Part shown: positions 8,932 to 16,948 of the stretch, piece after piece | Layout of the letters: each line of letters opens with the position of its first letter | Position numbering within the stretch: position 1 is the stretch's first letter | From: Candidatus Abyssobacteria bacterium SURF_17 | Lineage (GTDB): Bacteria; Abyssobacteria; SURF-5 | NCBI GenBank assembly: GCA_003598055.1 | Contig: QZKI01000006.1 | Coordinates: forward strand, 1 to 43,032 | Length of the DNA: 43,032 bases | Direction: 5' to 3' | Notes under the pieces: model-generated | The model's database searches: none | Told to the model about the DNA's origin: nothing | The model's input: only the letters and a program-made list of their open reading frames with translations | Translations under genes and position numbers: made by a program

Positions 8932-9689
8932 CGTATGACCTCTCGTTGTGTCTCAATCGGAAGTTCCATTCTCACTTTCGTTCCGAATCCCCGACCCGAC
9001 AATACAGTGAGTTTCCCGCCGGCAAGCTCCGCTCGTTCGCGCATGCCTGCGAGTCCAAGACACCGGCCAGCGTCGATCGTAAATGGGTCAAACCCGCGAC
9101 CGCGGTCTTCGATGACCAGTGTCAGTTTTCCATCTTCATCATACAGCCCGACTTTCACGGTTGATGTCTGGGCGTGCCGCGTTACATTTGTGAGAGCTTC
9201 TTGCAGGATGCGGTAAATGGTTATTCTGACCTCGGGAAGGTATTCGCTGTTGCGGACATCGCATTCCCATTCGCATTGTATTCCGGAGGCCTTTTGGAAC
9301 TTTTCGAGGAAGGATTCCACGGCAGGGATCAGCCCCAGATCGTCGAGTATGCTCGGTCTCAGCGCGAACGAGATTCGAGAAACGGAGTCGAGCAGTTCGT
9401 CAAGCTTCTTCCGAATGCTGTCACACACAGTCTGCAGCCCCGCCTTGTCGTGGCCGAGGTCACTGAGTAGCTCCACCTCCATTTTGATTGAGGTCGCAAG
9501 TTGACCGAGTTCATCGTGAATGTCTCGGGAAATCCTCCTCCTCTCCTCCTCCATGACTTCAATGAGGCTCCGTGAGATTTTCTCATCTCCGGCTTTGAGC
9601 CTGACAGCGCGCGCGGGGTCGTGGACAGGCTCTACGGCTTTTGAAATCACCTTTCCATCGCGAGGCTTTTTCCTGGATTCACGCTTCAT
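8928..9689 (-). CDS. Cytoplasmic sensor histidine kinase (NarX/DegS-type)
   Basis: A 253-residue kinase of the HisKA_3 type. The phospho-accepting His is in RRRISRDIHDELGQ, followed by the ALRPSILDDLGL segment. The ATPase domain shows RILQEALTNVTRHA, IEDRGRGFD and GLAGMRERAELAGG. There is no membrane segment, signal peptide or PAS domain before residue 40, so the signal must be cytosolic or reach it through a partner. The ORF is open up to 9806, but the ATG at 9689 has GGGGA nine bases upstream and the extension looks non-coding. It is translationally coupled to the response regulator that follows. Confidence 0.9.
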   Translation of the reverse strand: MKRESRKKPRDGKVISKAVEPVHDPARAVRLKAGDEKISRSLIEVMEEERRRISRDIHDELGQLATSIKMEVELLSDLGHDKAGLQTVCDSIRKKLDELLDSVSRISFALRPSILDDLGLIPAVESFLEKFQKASGIQCEWECDVRNSEYLPEVRITIYRILQEALTNVTRHAQTSTVKVGLYDEDGKLTLVIEDRGRGFDPFTIDAGRCLGLAGMRERAELAGGKLTVLSGRGFGTKVRMELPIETQREVIR

Positions 9690-10423
9690 CGCTCGATTTC
9701 CCCAATGTGTGTTGGGTCCCTTCATGGGGCGCGAGAAGTGTTGGTCGGAGCGTCGGAGTGATTGGTGGACGGTGGTAGTAATGGTGTTGGCCGCGCTCAA
9801 CCACAAAGTTTGCCGGAGAGGTGCCCGCGGCGATTTTTTCTTTCATTATAACATCATCTTGCCCTGCCGCAATAGGAATTTCGGAGATTTGCTTACGACT
9901 AAGAAGCACAGCGCAGTAGAGTCGCACATGAAACGACAGAGCGAAACGGATTTTGCGGGAGAAAAATTTTAAGCACCCCAAGGCATCCCGCGCTCCGTGG
10001 GATACAGCGAGGATCTTGGCTTCTCTTTCTTTTTGGTGTTCTTGCGCCTTCACGGTGAGAAGTTCTTACGGCAAGGGGCAACAGAGCTTTCTTTAGCCGC
10101 AGAGTGCACGGAGGGCACAGAGATGAACGAGCAAGACGAATAGCTCCATGTATTCTCTTTTTTTCTTTTCTCGGTGACCTCTGCAGAAGAAATAGCTGGG
10201 TCCGTCCGCGCTCTTGAGAGACTCAATCATCGTCCCTTGGATTCCCGCTCGCGCGGGGATGATCTTAAGGGATGCTTCCATTCGTGTTTCCTGTTCTCAG
10301 GAAAGTCTCTGAAATCCGTGAAATCGGTGGGTGCTTCAAATTTTTGGTTGGGGCTGCGCTGCGCTGTGGTCACGGGCTTTTTCGGGACGTTTTAAGAGAT
10401 AGGTCCACCCCGCCCCATTTCTT
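9690..10423. other. Intergenic repeat region
   Basis: No gene is supported. The region holds a 'gccgcagagtgcacggaggg'-type string near 10096-10130, a palindrome at 10241-10260 (ATTCCCGC, then GCGGGGAT) within a TTGGATTCCCGC context, and a GAAATCCGTGAAATC string near 10310. All belong to repeat types that recur elsewhere in the window. Confidence 0.5.
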
Positions 10424-10438
10424 TGGCACAAAGCTTGC
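10424..10438 (+). promoter_or_regulatory. Sigma-54 (-24/-12) promoter
   Basis: TGGCAC (10424-10429), 5 bases, then TTGC (10435-10438), which gives the invariant GG-N10-GC spacing. The start codon of the TPR protein is 89 bases downstream, so transcription would begin near 10450. Confidence 0.65.
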
Positions 10439-10526
10439 CAAAACTTCCCTATGATATCGTTTGATTTGGCGCTGCATGGGGTTTTTCCCCCGAAAAACGG
10501 CTGTTTTTCCATAAGGAAAGCACCTT

Positions 10527-11936
10527 GTGGACAGGTTGCGCTTACGATTTTGGAATGCGCTGCAGCATTTTTGCATTCTCATGTCTGTCTTTTCTGCAGC
10601 GCTGGCCCTGTTGGAACGTACAGGCCAAACCCCAAATCCGCTCAAGAAACTCCTAGCCTTCGCATCGGGCAACGAGTATGCACGGTTTGTTCCGCTCACA
10701 TGGGTACTTCCGGCGCTCTTGAGTTTCTTGTTTGCCGCTGTCGCGTGCGCTGCATTTCGGCGAAAAAAACTCTGGCATCCGTCGGGCTTTATGACGCTCC
10801 CTGCTCCCAATGGCGGTTATCTCCGCAAGGCAAATCTGGCCCACCTCAAAAAGGAGCTTTCACGGGCTGGCTGGAAGAAAAGACGCGCGGCGAAGACACA
10901 TTTCAGAAAAGCGGAACGATATTTCGTCAAGAATTGGTATCGAAGCGCGGCCGCGGAGTATCGGAAATCGGCATCCGTGCTCGCCACGATGTCGGCATAT
11001 CTGAACGAGGGTGTCTCGCTATGCTATCTGTCACAGTTGCGCAATGCCGCCGATGCATTTGATAAAGGGCTCGCTGAGGCGCTGACGGGAAAAAACGACA
11101 GCTTTGCGTCGGCATTTCATTGCAACATGTGTATCCTGTATAGGGAGATGGGGAGCCTGGAACAAGCGCATTCGAGCTTCAAGGAGGCTTACGGCATTTG
11201 CATGCGGTCCGGCGACACGCTCGGGCGGCTCTGCGCCGTCGGCAATTCCGCCGCCCTGTTCCTTGCGCAGCGAGAACCGGGTGAAGCGTTACAATCGTGG
11301 CGACACGCGCTTGACGGTTTGGCGGAGATACATTGTGGCATTGCCCTGGCCGTTGCACTCGACGGCGCCGGCTGCGCTCTCGCCGCGAAAGGGGAATCCC
11401 GGCGGGCGCTCAACCATCATCGTAAGGCTCTCAGGATTTTCCGAAGACACCGAAGTTTGCCCGGAACGATTAATGCGCTTGCGAACATCGGGCATGCCCA
11501 CGCCCGGTTGGGCAGGAGGCAGAGATCGCTCAGAGCCGATCGCAAGGCTCTCAAGCTCGCGGCTCGGTATGGTTACGTTGTCGATCAAGCCAAGATCCAT
11601 GCGGACACAGGATTGGCCTATGCCAAGAAAGGCAAGCTGGAAGACGCCCTCAAATCGGCGGAAAAGGCCATGGAACTTTATAAGCAGATTGACAACCCGC
11701 TCGGAGTGGCCAGACAGCTTGCTGACATTGCTGTTATCTACGCATCCCAAAAGAAAACGAAAGAGGCCCTCAGAAAACTTGGAGAAGCGCGCGGCAACTT
11801 CCAAAAAGTCGGAGCAAGCTCCGCTGAATACCGCTTTCTTGAACAAAGGGTCAAACTGGCCCTGTGCGGCAATCCCGACAATGGCCCCAAGAGGAGTTCC
11901 GCCGGAGCGAAGGGGAAGACCATACAGCTTGCGTAG
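10527..11936 (+). CDS. Membrane-anchored tetratricopeptide-repeat protein
   Basis: A 469-residue protein. Two hydrophobic segments lie near the N-terminus (about residues 12-30 and 55-75). A long helical part from residue 120 to 440 holds at least seven TPR-like helix pairs, for example GLAYAKKGKLEDALKSAEKA and IGHAHARLGRRQRSL. TPR proteins bind other proteins; no enzymatic domain is visible. The start is GTG with AAGGA nine bases before it, inside the first 80 bases after the sigma-54 promoter, so it is likely activated by an NtrC-type regulator; one such regulator lies at 16949-18292, though a link is unproven. The C-terminus (GPKRSSAGAKGKTIQLA) is polar and probably disordered. Confidence 0.82.
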   Translation: MDRLRLRFWNALQHFCILMSVFSAALALLERTGQTPNPLKKLLAFASGNEYARFVPLTWVLPALLSFLFAAVACAAFRRKKLWHPSGFMTLPAPNGGYLRKANLAHLKKELSRAGWKKRRAAKTHFRKAERYFVKNWYRSAAAEYRKSASVLATMSAYLNEGVSLCYLSQLRNAADAFDKGLAEALTGKNDSFASAFHCNMCILYREMGSLEQAHSSFKEAYGICMRSGDTLGRLCAVGNSAALFLAQREPGEALQSWRHALDGLAEIHCGIALAVALDGAGCALAAKGESRRALNHHRKALRIFRRHRSLPGTINALANIGHAHARLGRRQRSLRADRKALKLAARYGYVVDQAKIHADTGLAYAKKGKLEDALKSAEKAMELYKQIDNPLGVARQLADIAVIYASQKKTKEALRKLGEARGNFQKVGASSAEYRFLEQRVKLALCGNPDNGPKRSSAGAKGKTIQLA

Positions 11937-12152
11937 CAGGCATGAGGTCAGGTCGTCAGTCGTTAAGCCTTCACGCATCCCATCAGAGTTCGCTCATCTT
12001 CCCGTTAGTCTCTCGGAATGCGCATCTCGCCCGGCAAGGTTTTTCCCCGATTATTCCGAAGCTGAGGCCGAAGCTGAGGAAGACACGCCTAGCCGGCTCA
12101 GGATGTGACCGTAAAGTCGCGTAGGCAGCTTGGACACGTAGGCAGCTTGGAT
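11937..12152. other. Intergenic region with a short tandem repeat
   Basis: A 14-base unit, GTAGGCAGCTTGGA, occurs at 12121-12134 and again at 12138-12151, directly upstream of the promoter at 12153. No gene is supported here. Confidence 0.5.
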
Positions 12153-12182
12153 TTGACTTTCCCATGTCCGTTCTGATATCAT
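12153..12182 (+). promoter_or_regulatory. Probable sigma-70 promoter for the tetraheme cytochrome gene
   Basis: TTGACT (12153-12158) and TATCAT (12177-12182) are separated by 18 bases; each has one mismatch to consensus. Two 14-base direct repeats end immediately upstream. Transcription would begin near 12189, which leaves a leader of about 420 bases. Confidence 0.5.
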
Positions 12183-12240
12183 AAGTACGATTTCTGCAGT
12201 GTTCTGAGAGAGGCTTTATCTTGTTTTCGGCCTTTCAAAG

Positions 12241-12363
12241 GGCAGCCATGATGCTGCCGCTGCACGGGAAACTGTAAGGAGTTTCCCATAGTTCCCCCTC
12301 TTTGCCACGCTGAGTGGTACACGTGTGTCAGGCCACCGATGAGCACCGCAGGACGTATCGGTG
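12241..12363 (+). other. Hairpin cluster in the cytochrome leader
   Basis: Three perfect stems follow each other: GGCAGC/GCTGCC (12241-12258), GGGAAACT/AGTTTCCC (12266-12287) and CACCGAT/ATCGGTG (12334-12363). A smaller CCAC/GTGG stem lies at 12305-12317. This may be a structured regulatory RNA; it matches no riboswitch consensus that I can recall, including GEMM and cobalamin. Confidence 0.35.
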
Positions 12364-12607
12364 TGTCTGAAGCTTTCGTGTTCTAAAAATCGTGTTATAT
12401 TTGTGAGAGTGTGCCTTGGGCACGCTGGGCGCCTCTGCGGCGGATTTCCCTTGATTATCCGCGGGGTGCTTGATTTCTGAAGGGGGTGGTCGGCGGATTG
12501 AATAATTGAGGGGGTTGCACCGTCTTAATATGTGAATGTTCGTATGAAGCGTCCGGATATGGGCGCAGAAGAATGGGGGGTTTTGGGCAATTGAAAGGAA
12601 GGAGACG

Positions 12608-13147
12608 ATGAAGCGTTTTTCATTCGTGTTGGCTCTCATGGCTGCTATCAGCCTGATAGCTCTGCTCAGTGCGCCTGCGGCGGCCGAGCACAACTATGTG
12701 GGTGTAAAGGGATGTAAGATGTGCCACATGGCCGCAGATAAGGGCGCGCAATACAAGTCGTGGGAAGCGTCGAAGCACGCGAAGGCGTATGAGACACTTG
12801 GCACCGACCAGGCGAAAGAAGTAGCCAAGGCTAAGGGGATTGCGAATCCTCAGGAAGCGGCTGAGTGCCTGAAATGTCACGTAACTGGTTATGGATCGGA
12901 CGCCTCTATGTTCGAGTCTACCTATACCAAAGAGGAAGGCGTCGGCTGCGAGAGCTGTCACGGCGCGGGCAAGGACTACAAGAACGTTACCATCATGAAG
13001 GATGTCGAAAAGGCGAAGGCCAACGGGCTTATCATACCTTCAGAGGAAGTGTGCAAGAAATGCCACAATGAGGAGAGCCCGACCTTCAAGGCGTTCGATT
13101 ACAAGGCCAGAGTGGCTGAGATCGCACATCCGAGACCGCAGAAATAG
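12608..13147 (+). CDS. Periplasmic tetraheme cytochrome c (c554 family)
   Basis: A 179-residue exported cytochrome. Residues 1-26 are a signal peptide (cut after AAA). Four CxxCH heme-attachment sites lie at residues 36-40 (CKMCH), 87-91 (CLKCH), 114-118 (CESCH) and 149-153 (CKKCH). Spacing and flanks (WEASKHAKAYETL after the first heme, CHVTGYG after the second, GVGCESCHGAG at the third) are those of the cytochrome c554-type domain and closely parallel the C-terminal domain of the selenocysteine protein at 3115-4659. It probably carries electrons in the periplasm. AAGGAG is placed correctly before the ATG. It stands alone, with its own promoter and a strong hairpin behind it. Confidence 0.92.
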   Translation: MKRFSFVLALMAAISLIALLSAPAAAEHNYVGVKGCKMCHMAADKGAQYKSWEASKHAKAYETLGTDQAKEVAKAKGIANPQEAAECLKCHVTGYGSDASMFESTYTKEEGVGCESCHGAGKDYKNVTIMKDVEKAKANGLIIPSEEVCKKCHNEESPTFKAFDYKARVAEIAHPRPQK

Positions 13148-13181
13148 CGAAATCGAAGGAACAGAACGAGATTCGTATTAT

Positions 13182-13220
13182 GGAGCCGGAACAATCATCC
13201 GAGGGTGATGTTCCGGCTCC
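13182..13220 (+). terminator. Hairpin terminator behind the cytochrome gene
   Basis: GGAGCCGGAAC (13182-13192) pairs perfectly with GTTCCGGCTCC (13210-13220). A bulged A and a further 7-bp inner stem (ATCATCC / GGGTGAT, one G-U pair) follow. Only a weak T-run comes after it. Confidence 0.6.
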
Positions 13221-13319
13221 GGCTGTTTCTGGATGGCGGCGAACATTCATTCCGATTCTCATAACGATTCCACCGCAAAGGGTCGCAGACCCGAGACGCA
13301 AAGAGCGCGAAAAAAGCTT

Positions 13320-13347
13320 GTAGGGGTGCACGGCCCTGCGCCCCTAC
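13320..13347. repeat. GTAGGGG...CCCCTAC palindromic repeat
   Basis: Arms GTAGGGG and CCCCTAC with an interior near-match (TGCA / TGCG). It belongs to the same family as the elements near 34206, 35948 and 40826. It is preceded by an 'accgcaaag...agacgcaaagag' string (13271-13305) of the other dispersed type. Confidence 0.6.
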
Positions 13348-13374
13348 AAACGAAACGACAATTCCCAAACAGAC

Positions 13375-14283
13375 TCAGTGTTTCTCTCCCCTCGCCTGCC
13401 GTTCGCGCTGCTTGTAAAGGGGGTCCTCGAAATTGATTGTGTCGGGATTGACCAGCCACCTAAATTCGCCGCGCGCGGCGGCTTCGTCGAGCGCCTGCCG
13501 ATAGCGGGCATAGTTCTCCGGTGCCATCGCAACGAGCATGTCCCAGTCGGCCTCGATTGCGAGCGTCGGGCAGATTTTCGCGCAGTAATAGCAGTAGATG
13601 CACGGTTCCTGAATGCGCACCGGATCGGTCTCGACGTCAATCCCCTTGACCGGACAATTATCCTCGCATGCATGACAATGAGTGCATTTTTCCATGTCTA
13701 TGCGCAATCGAGGCATCATCTGGGTCAAGAAGTCGGAGTTGAGCATCCCAGCGGTTCGAACCCACTCATCGGGCACGGGCTTGACGGCGGGAATCAGGCT
13801 ACGGTCGCCTTCGGCGATGCGTTGGCTGCGCCGCGCGATCTCTTTCCCGAAGGCGTGAGCGGCCCCGAGGTCGAGCGAATCCGGATGGCCTGTCGTGAGC
13901 GTCGGATAGGGGTAGAAGGGCAGCGTGCCGTCGGCATAGGAGTCATGATACCCGATTACCGTGATTCCCTTTTTCCCGAGCCGTTCTGCCATCGAGGGGA
14001 ACGTGCCACCGATGACTGAGCCGTGAGAGCAAAAGACGAACCAGTGTTTGCTCTCGAGGTGAGGAAGGCTTTCAATAAAATCACGCACATTGAACGGCTC
14101 CTGATAATAAAATACGGGGCAGCCGAGACCGACAAGGTCGTATTCGGCAAGAGAATTTGTATTCACGTCAGATAGGTTCACCAAATCGCACTGGCCGGTC
14201 ACCTCGAGGATCCCATCGCGAATGCAGTCGGCAATCTTTTGCGTGTTCCCCGTCTGAGAAAAGCAGATAATGAGTGTCTTCAC
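13375..14283 (-). CDS. EFR1-type flavodoxin / 2[4Fe-4S] ferredoxin fusion protein
   Basis: A 302-residue cytosolic electron-transfer protein. Residues 1-160 are a flavodoxin fold with the FMN phosphate loop SQTGNTQKIA at 9-18 and the GCPVFYYQEPFNVRDF segment. Residues about 205-260 carry two ferredoxin clusters, CTHCHACEDNCP and CIYCYYCAKICP, each with four cysteines. The C-terminal 45 residues are family-specific. The combination matches the EFR1 family, whose exact role is unknown; transfer of electrons from ferredoxin-like donors to a reductase is plausible. The start is GTG with GGAGG twelve bases upstream. It is divergent from cysE, with the two starts 160 bases apart. Confidence 0.88.
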   Translation of the reverse strand: MKTLIICFSQTGNTQKIADCIRDGILEVTGQCDLVNLSDVNTNSLAEYDLVGLGCPVFYYQEPFNVRDFIESLPHLESKHWFVFCSHGSVIGGTFPSMAERLGKKGITVIGYHDSYADGTLPFYPYPTLTTGHPDSLDLGAAHAFGKEIARRSQRIAEGDRSLIPAVKPVPDEWVRTAGMLNSDFLTQMMPRLRIDMEKCTHCHACEDNCPVKGIDVETDPVRIQEPCIYCYYCAKICPTLAIEADWDMLVAMAPENYARYRQALDEAAARGEFRWLVNPDTINFEDPLYKQRERQARGEKH

Positions 14284-14386
14284 GTTTTCTTAATTCCTCC
14301 AATAACCCATCGATTGTGTGGCGCTTGAATGGCCGAATCTTATCACAGCATCGGTTCTGTTTCAATGGAGGCGAGGGAATGCCCGT

Positions 14387-14415
14387 TTGACTTGCGGTCT
14401 GATAGCCAATATAAT
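14387..14415 (+). promoter_or_regulatory. Near-consensus sigma-70 promoter for cysE
   Basis: TTGACT (14387-14392) and TATAAT (14410-14415) are separated by exactly 17 bases. Transcription would start near 14422, about 20 bases before the ATG at 14443. This rules out the 38-codon upstream extension of the reading frame. Confidence 0.75.
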
Positions 14416-14442
14416 TATGAAAAGAACCAGCGGGCTTTTCTT

Positions 14443-15123
14443 ATGTTTGAGACTCTCAAAAAAGACATACAGGTAGTGTTCGAGCGCGACCCCGCGGCTC
14501 GGAGCACGCTCGAGGTCATCTTCTGCTATCCGGGCTTTCATGCAATTCGCTTCCACAGAGTGTCGCACTGGCTGTGGACACACCGTCTGCGCTTCCTCGG
14601 CCGATTGCTCTCGCATATCGCGCGCTTTCTCACAGGAATCGAAATCCATCCCGGCGCGAAGATAGGGCCCGGCTTTTTCATTGACCACGGCATGGGCGTG
14701 GTCATCGGCGAGACGTCCGAGCTCGGCGAGAACGTGACGTTGTACCACGGAGTCACGCTCGGCGGCACGAGTTGGAAGAAGGAGAAACGCCACCCGACCC
14801 TCGGCAACAACGTGGTCGTGGGTGCGGGCGCGACCGTGCTCGGGCCGATCAAAGTCGGCGACCACTCCCGAATCGGTTCAGGGTCGGTTGTTGTGGAGGA
14901 TGTGCCGCCGAACACAACCGTCGTCGGTATTCCCGGCAAAGCGGTTTATGGCAAGCACACCGAAACGCAAGCGCATGTGGACCTCGAGCACGGTAACCTG
15001 CCCGACCCGACATCCGAGGCCATCCGCTGCCTGCTCGACATGATCCACGACCTCCAACGCGAGGTGCGGGACTTGAAGAAAGAACGGCCCTCGGAGATTC
15101 AGACTGATTCCTCAGTGAAGTAA
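14443..15123 (+). CDS. cysE: Serine O-acetyltransferase
   Basis: A 226-residue enzyme of the short CysE/EpsC type. It makes O-acetylserine from serine and acetyl-CoA, the first committed step of cysteine synthesis. The N-terminal helical part ([21 protein letters not shown], then [17 protein letters not shown]) is typical. A left-handed beta-helix of hexapeptide repeats follows, with [30 protein letters not shown] carrying the catalytic His in [20 protein letters not shown] and [22 protein letters not shown] also match the family. The C-terminal 35 residues are charged. Its product may feed the cysteine synthase at 23240-24175. The start was chosen by homology and by the promoter 20 bases upstream; the ribosome binding site is weak. 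Confidence 0.95.
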   Translation: MFETLKKDIQVVFERDPAARSTLEVIFCYPGFHAIRFHRVSHWLWTHRLRFLGRLLSHIARFLTGIEIHPGAKIGPGFFIDHGMGVVIGETSELGENVTLYHGVTLGGTSWKKEKRHPTLGNNVVVGAGATVLGPIKVGDHSRIGSGSVVVEDVPPNTTVVGIPGKAVYGKHTETQAHVDLEHGNLPDPTSEAIRCLLDMIHDLQREVRDLKKERPSEIQTDSSVK

Positions 15124-15229
15124 TCTCTTTTCTGAAGCTTCCGCAAGCAGATTCAAACTATCAAGCGATATATCACCGCAGAGACACGAAGAGCGCAAAG
15201 GTCTGTTGAGTCGCATGAGCCAGCGACAC
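15124..15229. repeat. Short dispersed-repeat copy between cysE and the methyltransferase gene
   Basis: Around 15177-15201 lies a 'caccgcagagacacgaagag' string of the same kind as those near 300, 10100 and 13275. Otherwise nothing is seen. Confidence 0.4.
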
Positions 15230-16009
15230 TCATATTCTGCGGATAACAACTATCGGACGCTCAATTCTCTTGTCGTGGGGAATTGCTCCCCGCTCGTCAA
15301 GCGGTTCATCAAGATTCCAGTTATTCCGCCAACCCATGAATTCGAATAAGCCCATCGTCTCCGTCAGGAACAAGAATTCCTGCGGATAGATTGCTCGCTT
15401 TGTGTTCCGTTCTTCAAGCTCCAGTTCGTTGTCGCCATCATTTACCTTCAATCTGATTACCTCTTCAAAAATGTGATCCGCCGCGTCAATGGCTCGACGC
15501 GTATAGGAAGTCTTCACCCGGAGCTGATTCTGCTTGATTTCCCAAGACCCCGAATCCTCTGAAGATCTGGTGAACTGCACACACCAATCCAGGAAGTAGA
15601 TACCGCCGGGCCGTAACGTTGCGGCCACGCTTTCAAAATGAGATGAGAGTTCGGCGGCATTGGCCGCATACAAACTGCCGAGAAGTATGAAAACAAAATC
15701 CACCTGCCTCGCCAGAGTGAATTGAACCATATCCCTTCTCAAGAGAGTCGGCGAAAAACCGGCATGGACTGCCCTTGCACTTGCAAAATCGAGCATCTTC
15801 TGATTCAGGTCAATACCGATGTATTCGTATCCCCTGCGCATGAGTTCCGGCATATGTGGCGCCGGTCCACACCCGAGCTCCAGCATCGTGTGAACCGGTA
15901 TGCGAGAGAAAAGGCTCATGCACCGTTCAAGAGTATCGACTTCGCGACGGATATCCCGAAAAGAAAATGCGACCTCGTAATATGCCGGGTAGTCGTAAAT
16001 GCTGTTCAT
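15230..16009 (-). CDS. Class I SAM-dependent methyltransferase
   Basis: A 259-residue methyltransferase of unknown substrate. The cofactor-binding region is TMLELGCGPAPHMPELMRRGYEYIGIDLN (shown here only as the motif I plus acidic loop). FVFILLGSLYAAN follows as motif II, and RPGGIYFLDWCVQF as motif III. The N-terminus (MNSIYDYPAYYEVAFSFRD) is typical of YjdA/UbiE-like methyltransferases that often act on small molecules. The ATG at 16009 is preferred over an upstream one at 16024 because family members begin there. It is not clearly part of an operon. Confidence 0.82.
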   Translation of the reverse strand: MNSIYDYPAYYEVAFSFRDIRREVDTLERCMSLFSRIPVHTMLELGCGPAPHMPELMRRGYEYIGIDLNQKMLDFASARAVHAGFSPTLLRRDMVQFTLARQVDFVFILLGSLYAANAAELSSHFESVAATLRPGGIYFLDWCVQFTRSSEDSGSWEIKQNQLRVKTSYTRRAIDAADHIFEEVIRLKVNDGDNELELEERNTKRAIYPQEFLFLTETMGLFEFMGWRNNWNLDEPLDERGAIPHDKRIERPIVVIRRI

Positions 16010-16123
16010 GGTTCGCCTCTGCACAGATAGTGTGTTTCTGTCGTTCCCTTTTGGCCGTTGTTAGGTCGATGCGAAAGCCGCAGCCATGTTTAAGAGCTTC
16101 CAATCGGGCCGCCGGGATGCATC

Positions 16124-16513
16124 TCATCTTCTGGAGTGTTTTTGAAGAAATCGCGCCACCACAGTTTTGTCGCCTCTCCCTTCGGCGACGGCGCGAACCA
16201 ACTTTTCAAAGGCGGCCTCCTCGGCGTCCTTGACGTGCACGTCGTTGATAGAAAGGAAAACCAGCGCTGTTACTGCGCCCGTCCGCTTGTTCCCGTCAAC
16301 AAGGGGATGATTCTGAATAATGTGAAAGAGATACGCGGCCGCCATCGCGAAGATATCACGATGGAGCCTGACGCCACCGAATTCCGCTGCTGGCTGTGCA
16401 ATGGCTGACTGGAGCAGACCTATATCCCTGACTCCGGGAGCGCCGCCGTAGCGTCGAATCTGGTCTTCGTGAATCTCCAGGACCTCGCCGAGGGTGAGGA
16501 AAATTGGCGCCAC
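16124..16513 (-). CDS. Doc-type (Fic/death-on-curing) toxin
   Basis: A 129-residue protein, the usual Doc length. The Fic/Doc motif HPLVDGNKRTG is intact in the middle, followed by a helical tail. Doc proteins phosphorylate elongation factor Tu and stop translation; other Fic proteins attach AMP. The Doc-type spacing and size favour a toxin. The GTG start lies 3 bases behind the antitoxin stop codon, so it is translated from the antitoxin message. Confidence 0.88.
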   Translation of the reverse strand: MAPIFLTLGEVLEIHEDQIRRYGGAPGVRDIGLLQSAIAQPAAEFGGVRLHRDIFAMAAAYLFHIIQNHPLVDGNKRTGAVTALVFLSINDVHVKDAEEAAFEKLVRAVAEGRGDKTVVARFLQKHSRR

Positions 16514-16516
16514 AGA

Positions 16517-16744
16517 TTATTCCGCAAGACGTTTGAGAGCACGGCCGTACTTGATATTTGCGGCTTCGAGAGCTTTCCGGAACTTTTTGCGACGCGCGGC
16601 ATCTCTCACAGGAGAGATTATCAATATTTCTCCATCTGTCGAAATTTCGAGCGGTGTGTCAGCGTCTATCTTCAACAGCTCGAGCACGGGCTTGTCAACA
16701 ACCAATGCCAGGCTGTTGCCGTGTCTTGTCAGTTTCTTGATCAA
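16517..16744 (-). CDS. AbrB/MazE-type antitoxin
   Basis: A 75-residue DNA-binding antitoxin. The swapped-hairpin AbrB domain is recognised from IKKLTRHGNSLALVVDKPVLELLKI (described here as a motif class), then DADTPLEISTDGEILIISP. A basic helical tail (DAARRKKFRKALEAANIKYG) should bind the toxin. The start is taken as TTG at 16744: AGGAGG lies eight bases upstream, and a promoter -10 element sits at 16777-16782, which would make the alternative GTG at 16789 untranscribed. It precedes the Doc-type toxin and should repress its own promoter. Confidence 0.85.
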   Translation of the reverse strand: MIKKLTRHGNSLALVVDKPVLELLKIDADTPLEISTDGEILIISPVRDAARRKKFRKALEAANIKYGRALKRLAE

Positions 16745-16772
16745 GATGAAGTCCTCCTTCCTGTTGTCGTAA

Positions 16773-16806
16773 ATACATTGTATCACCACTTCTTCCGAGG
16801 AGTCAA
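16773..16806 (-). promoter_or_regulatory. Toxin-antitoxin promoter with overlapping palindrome
   Basis: On the minus strand TTGACT (16806-16801), 18 bases, then TACAAT (16782-16777). The perfect 11-base palindrome ATACATTGTAT (16773-16783) covers the -10 element and is a good autorepression operator candidate. Confidence 0.6.
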
Positions 16807-16948
16807 GGGATCTCTGTGGCCGTTGGCGCGTCTATGGTGTTCTTGCCCCCTGCCTGAAATTAAGTATGGCCCATTTCCGAAAGCCGCCGAAAAACACATG
16901 ATTTCGTGCAATGATGGGAGAAGGTACGGGGACAAGAGACGAAACGGC

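Noticed and set aside
12241-12363. Known riboswitch (GEMM or cobalamin) in the cytochrome leader
   Set aside because: The conserved strings of these classes are missing; only generic hairpins are seen.
13745-13770. tRNA-like GGTTCGAACCC
   Set aside because: It lies inside the coding region of the flavodoxin-ferredoxin gene and no cloverleaf can be built around it.
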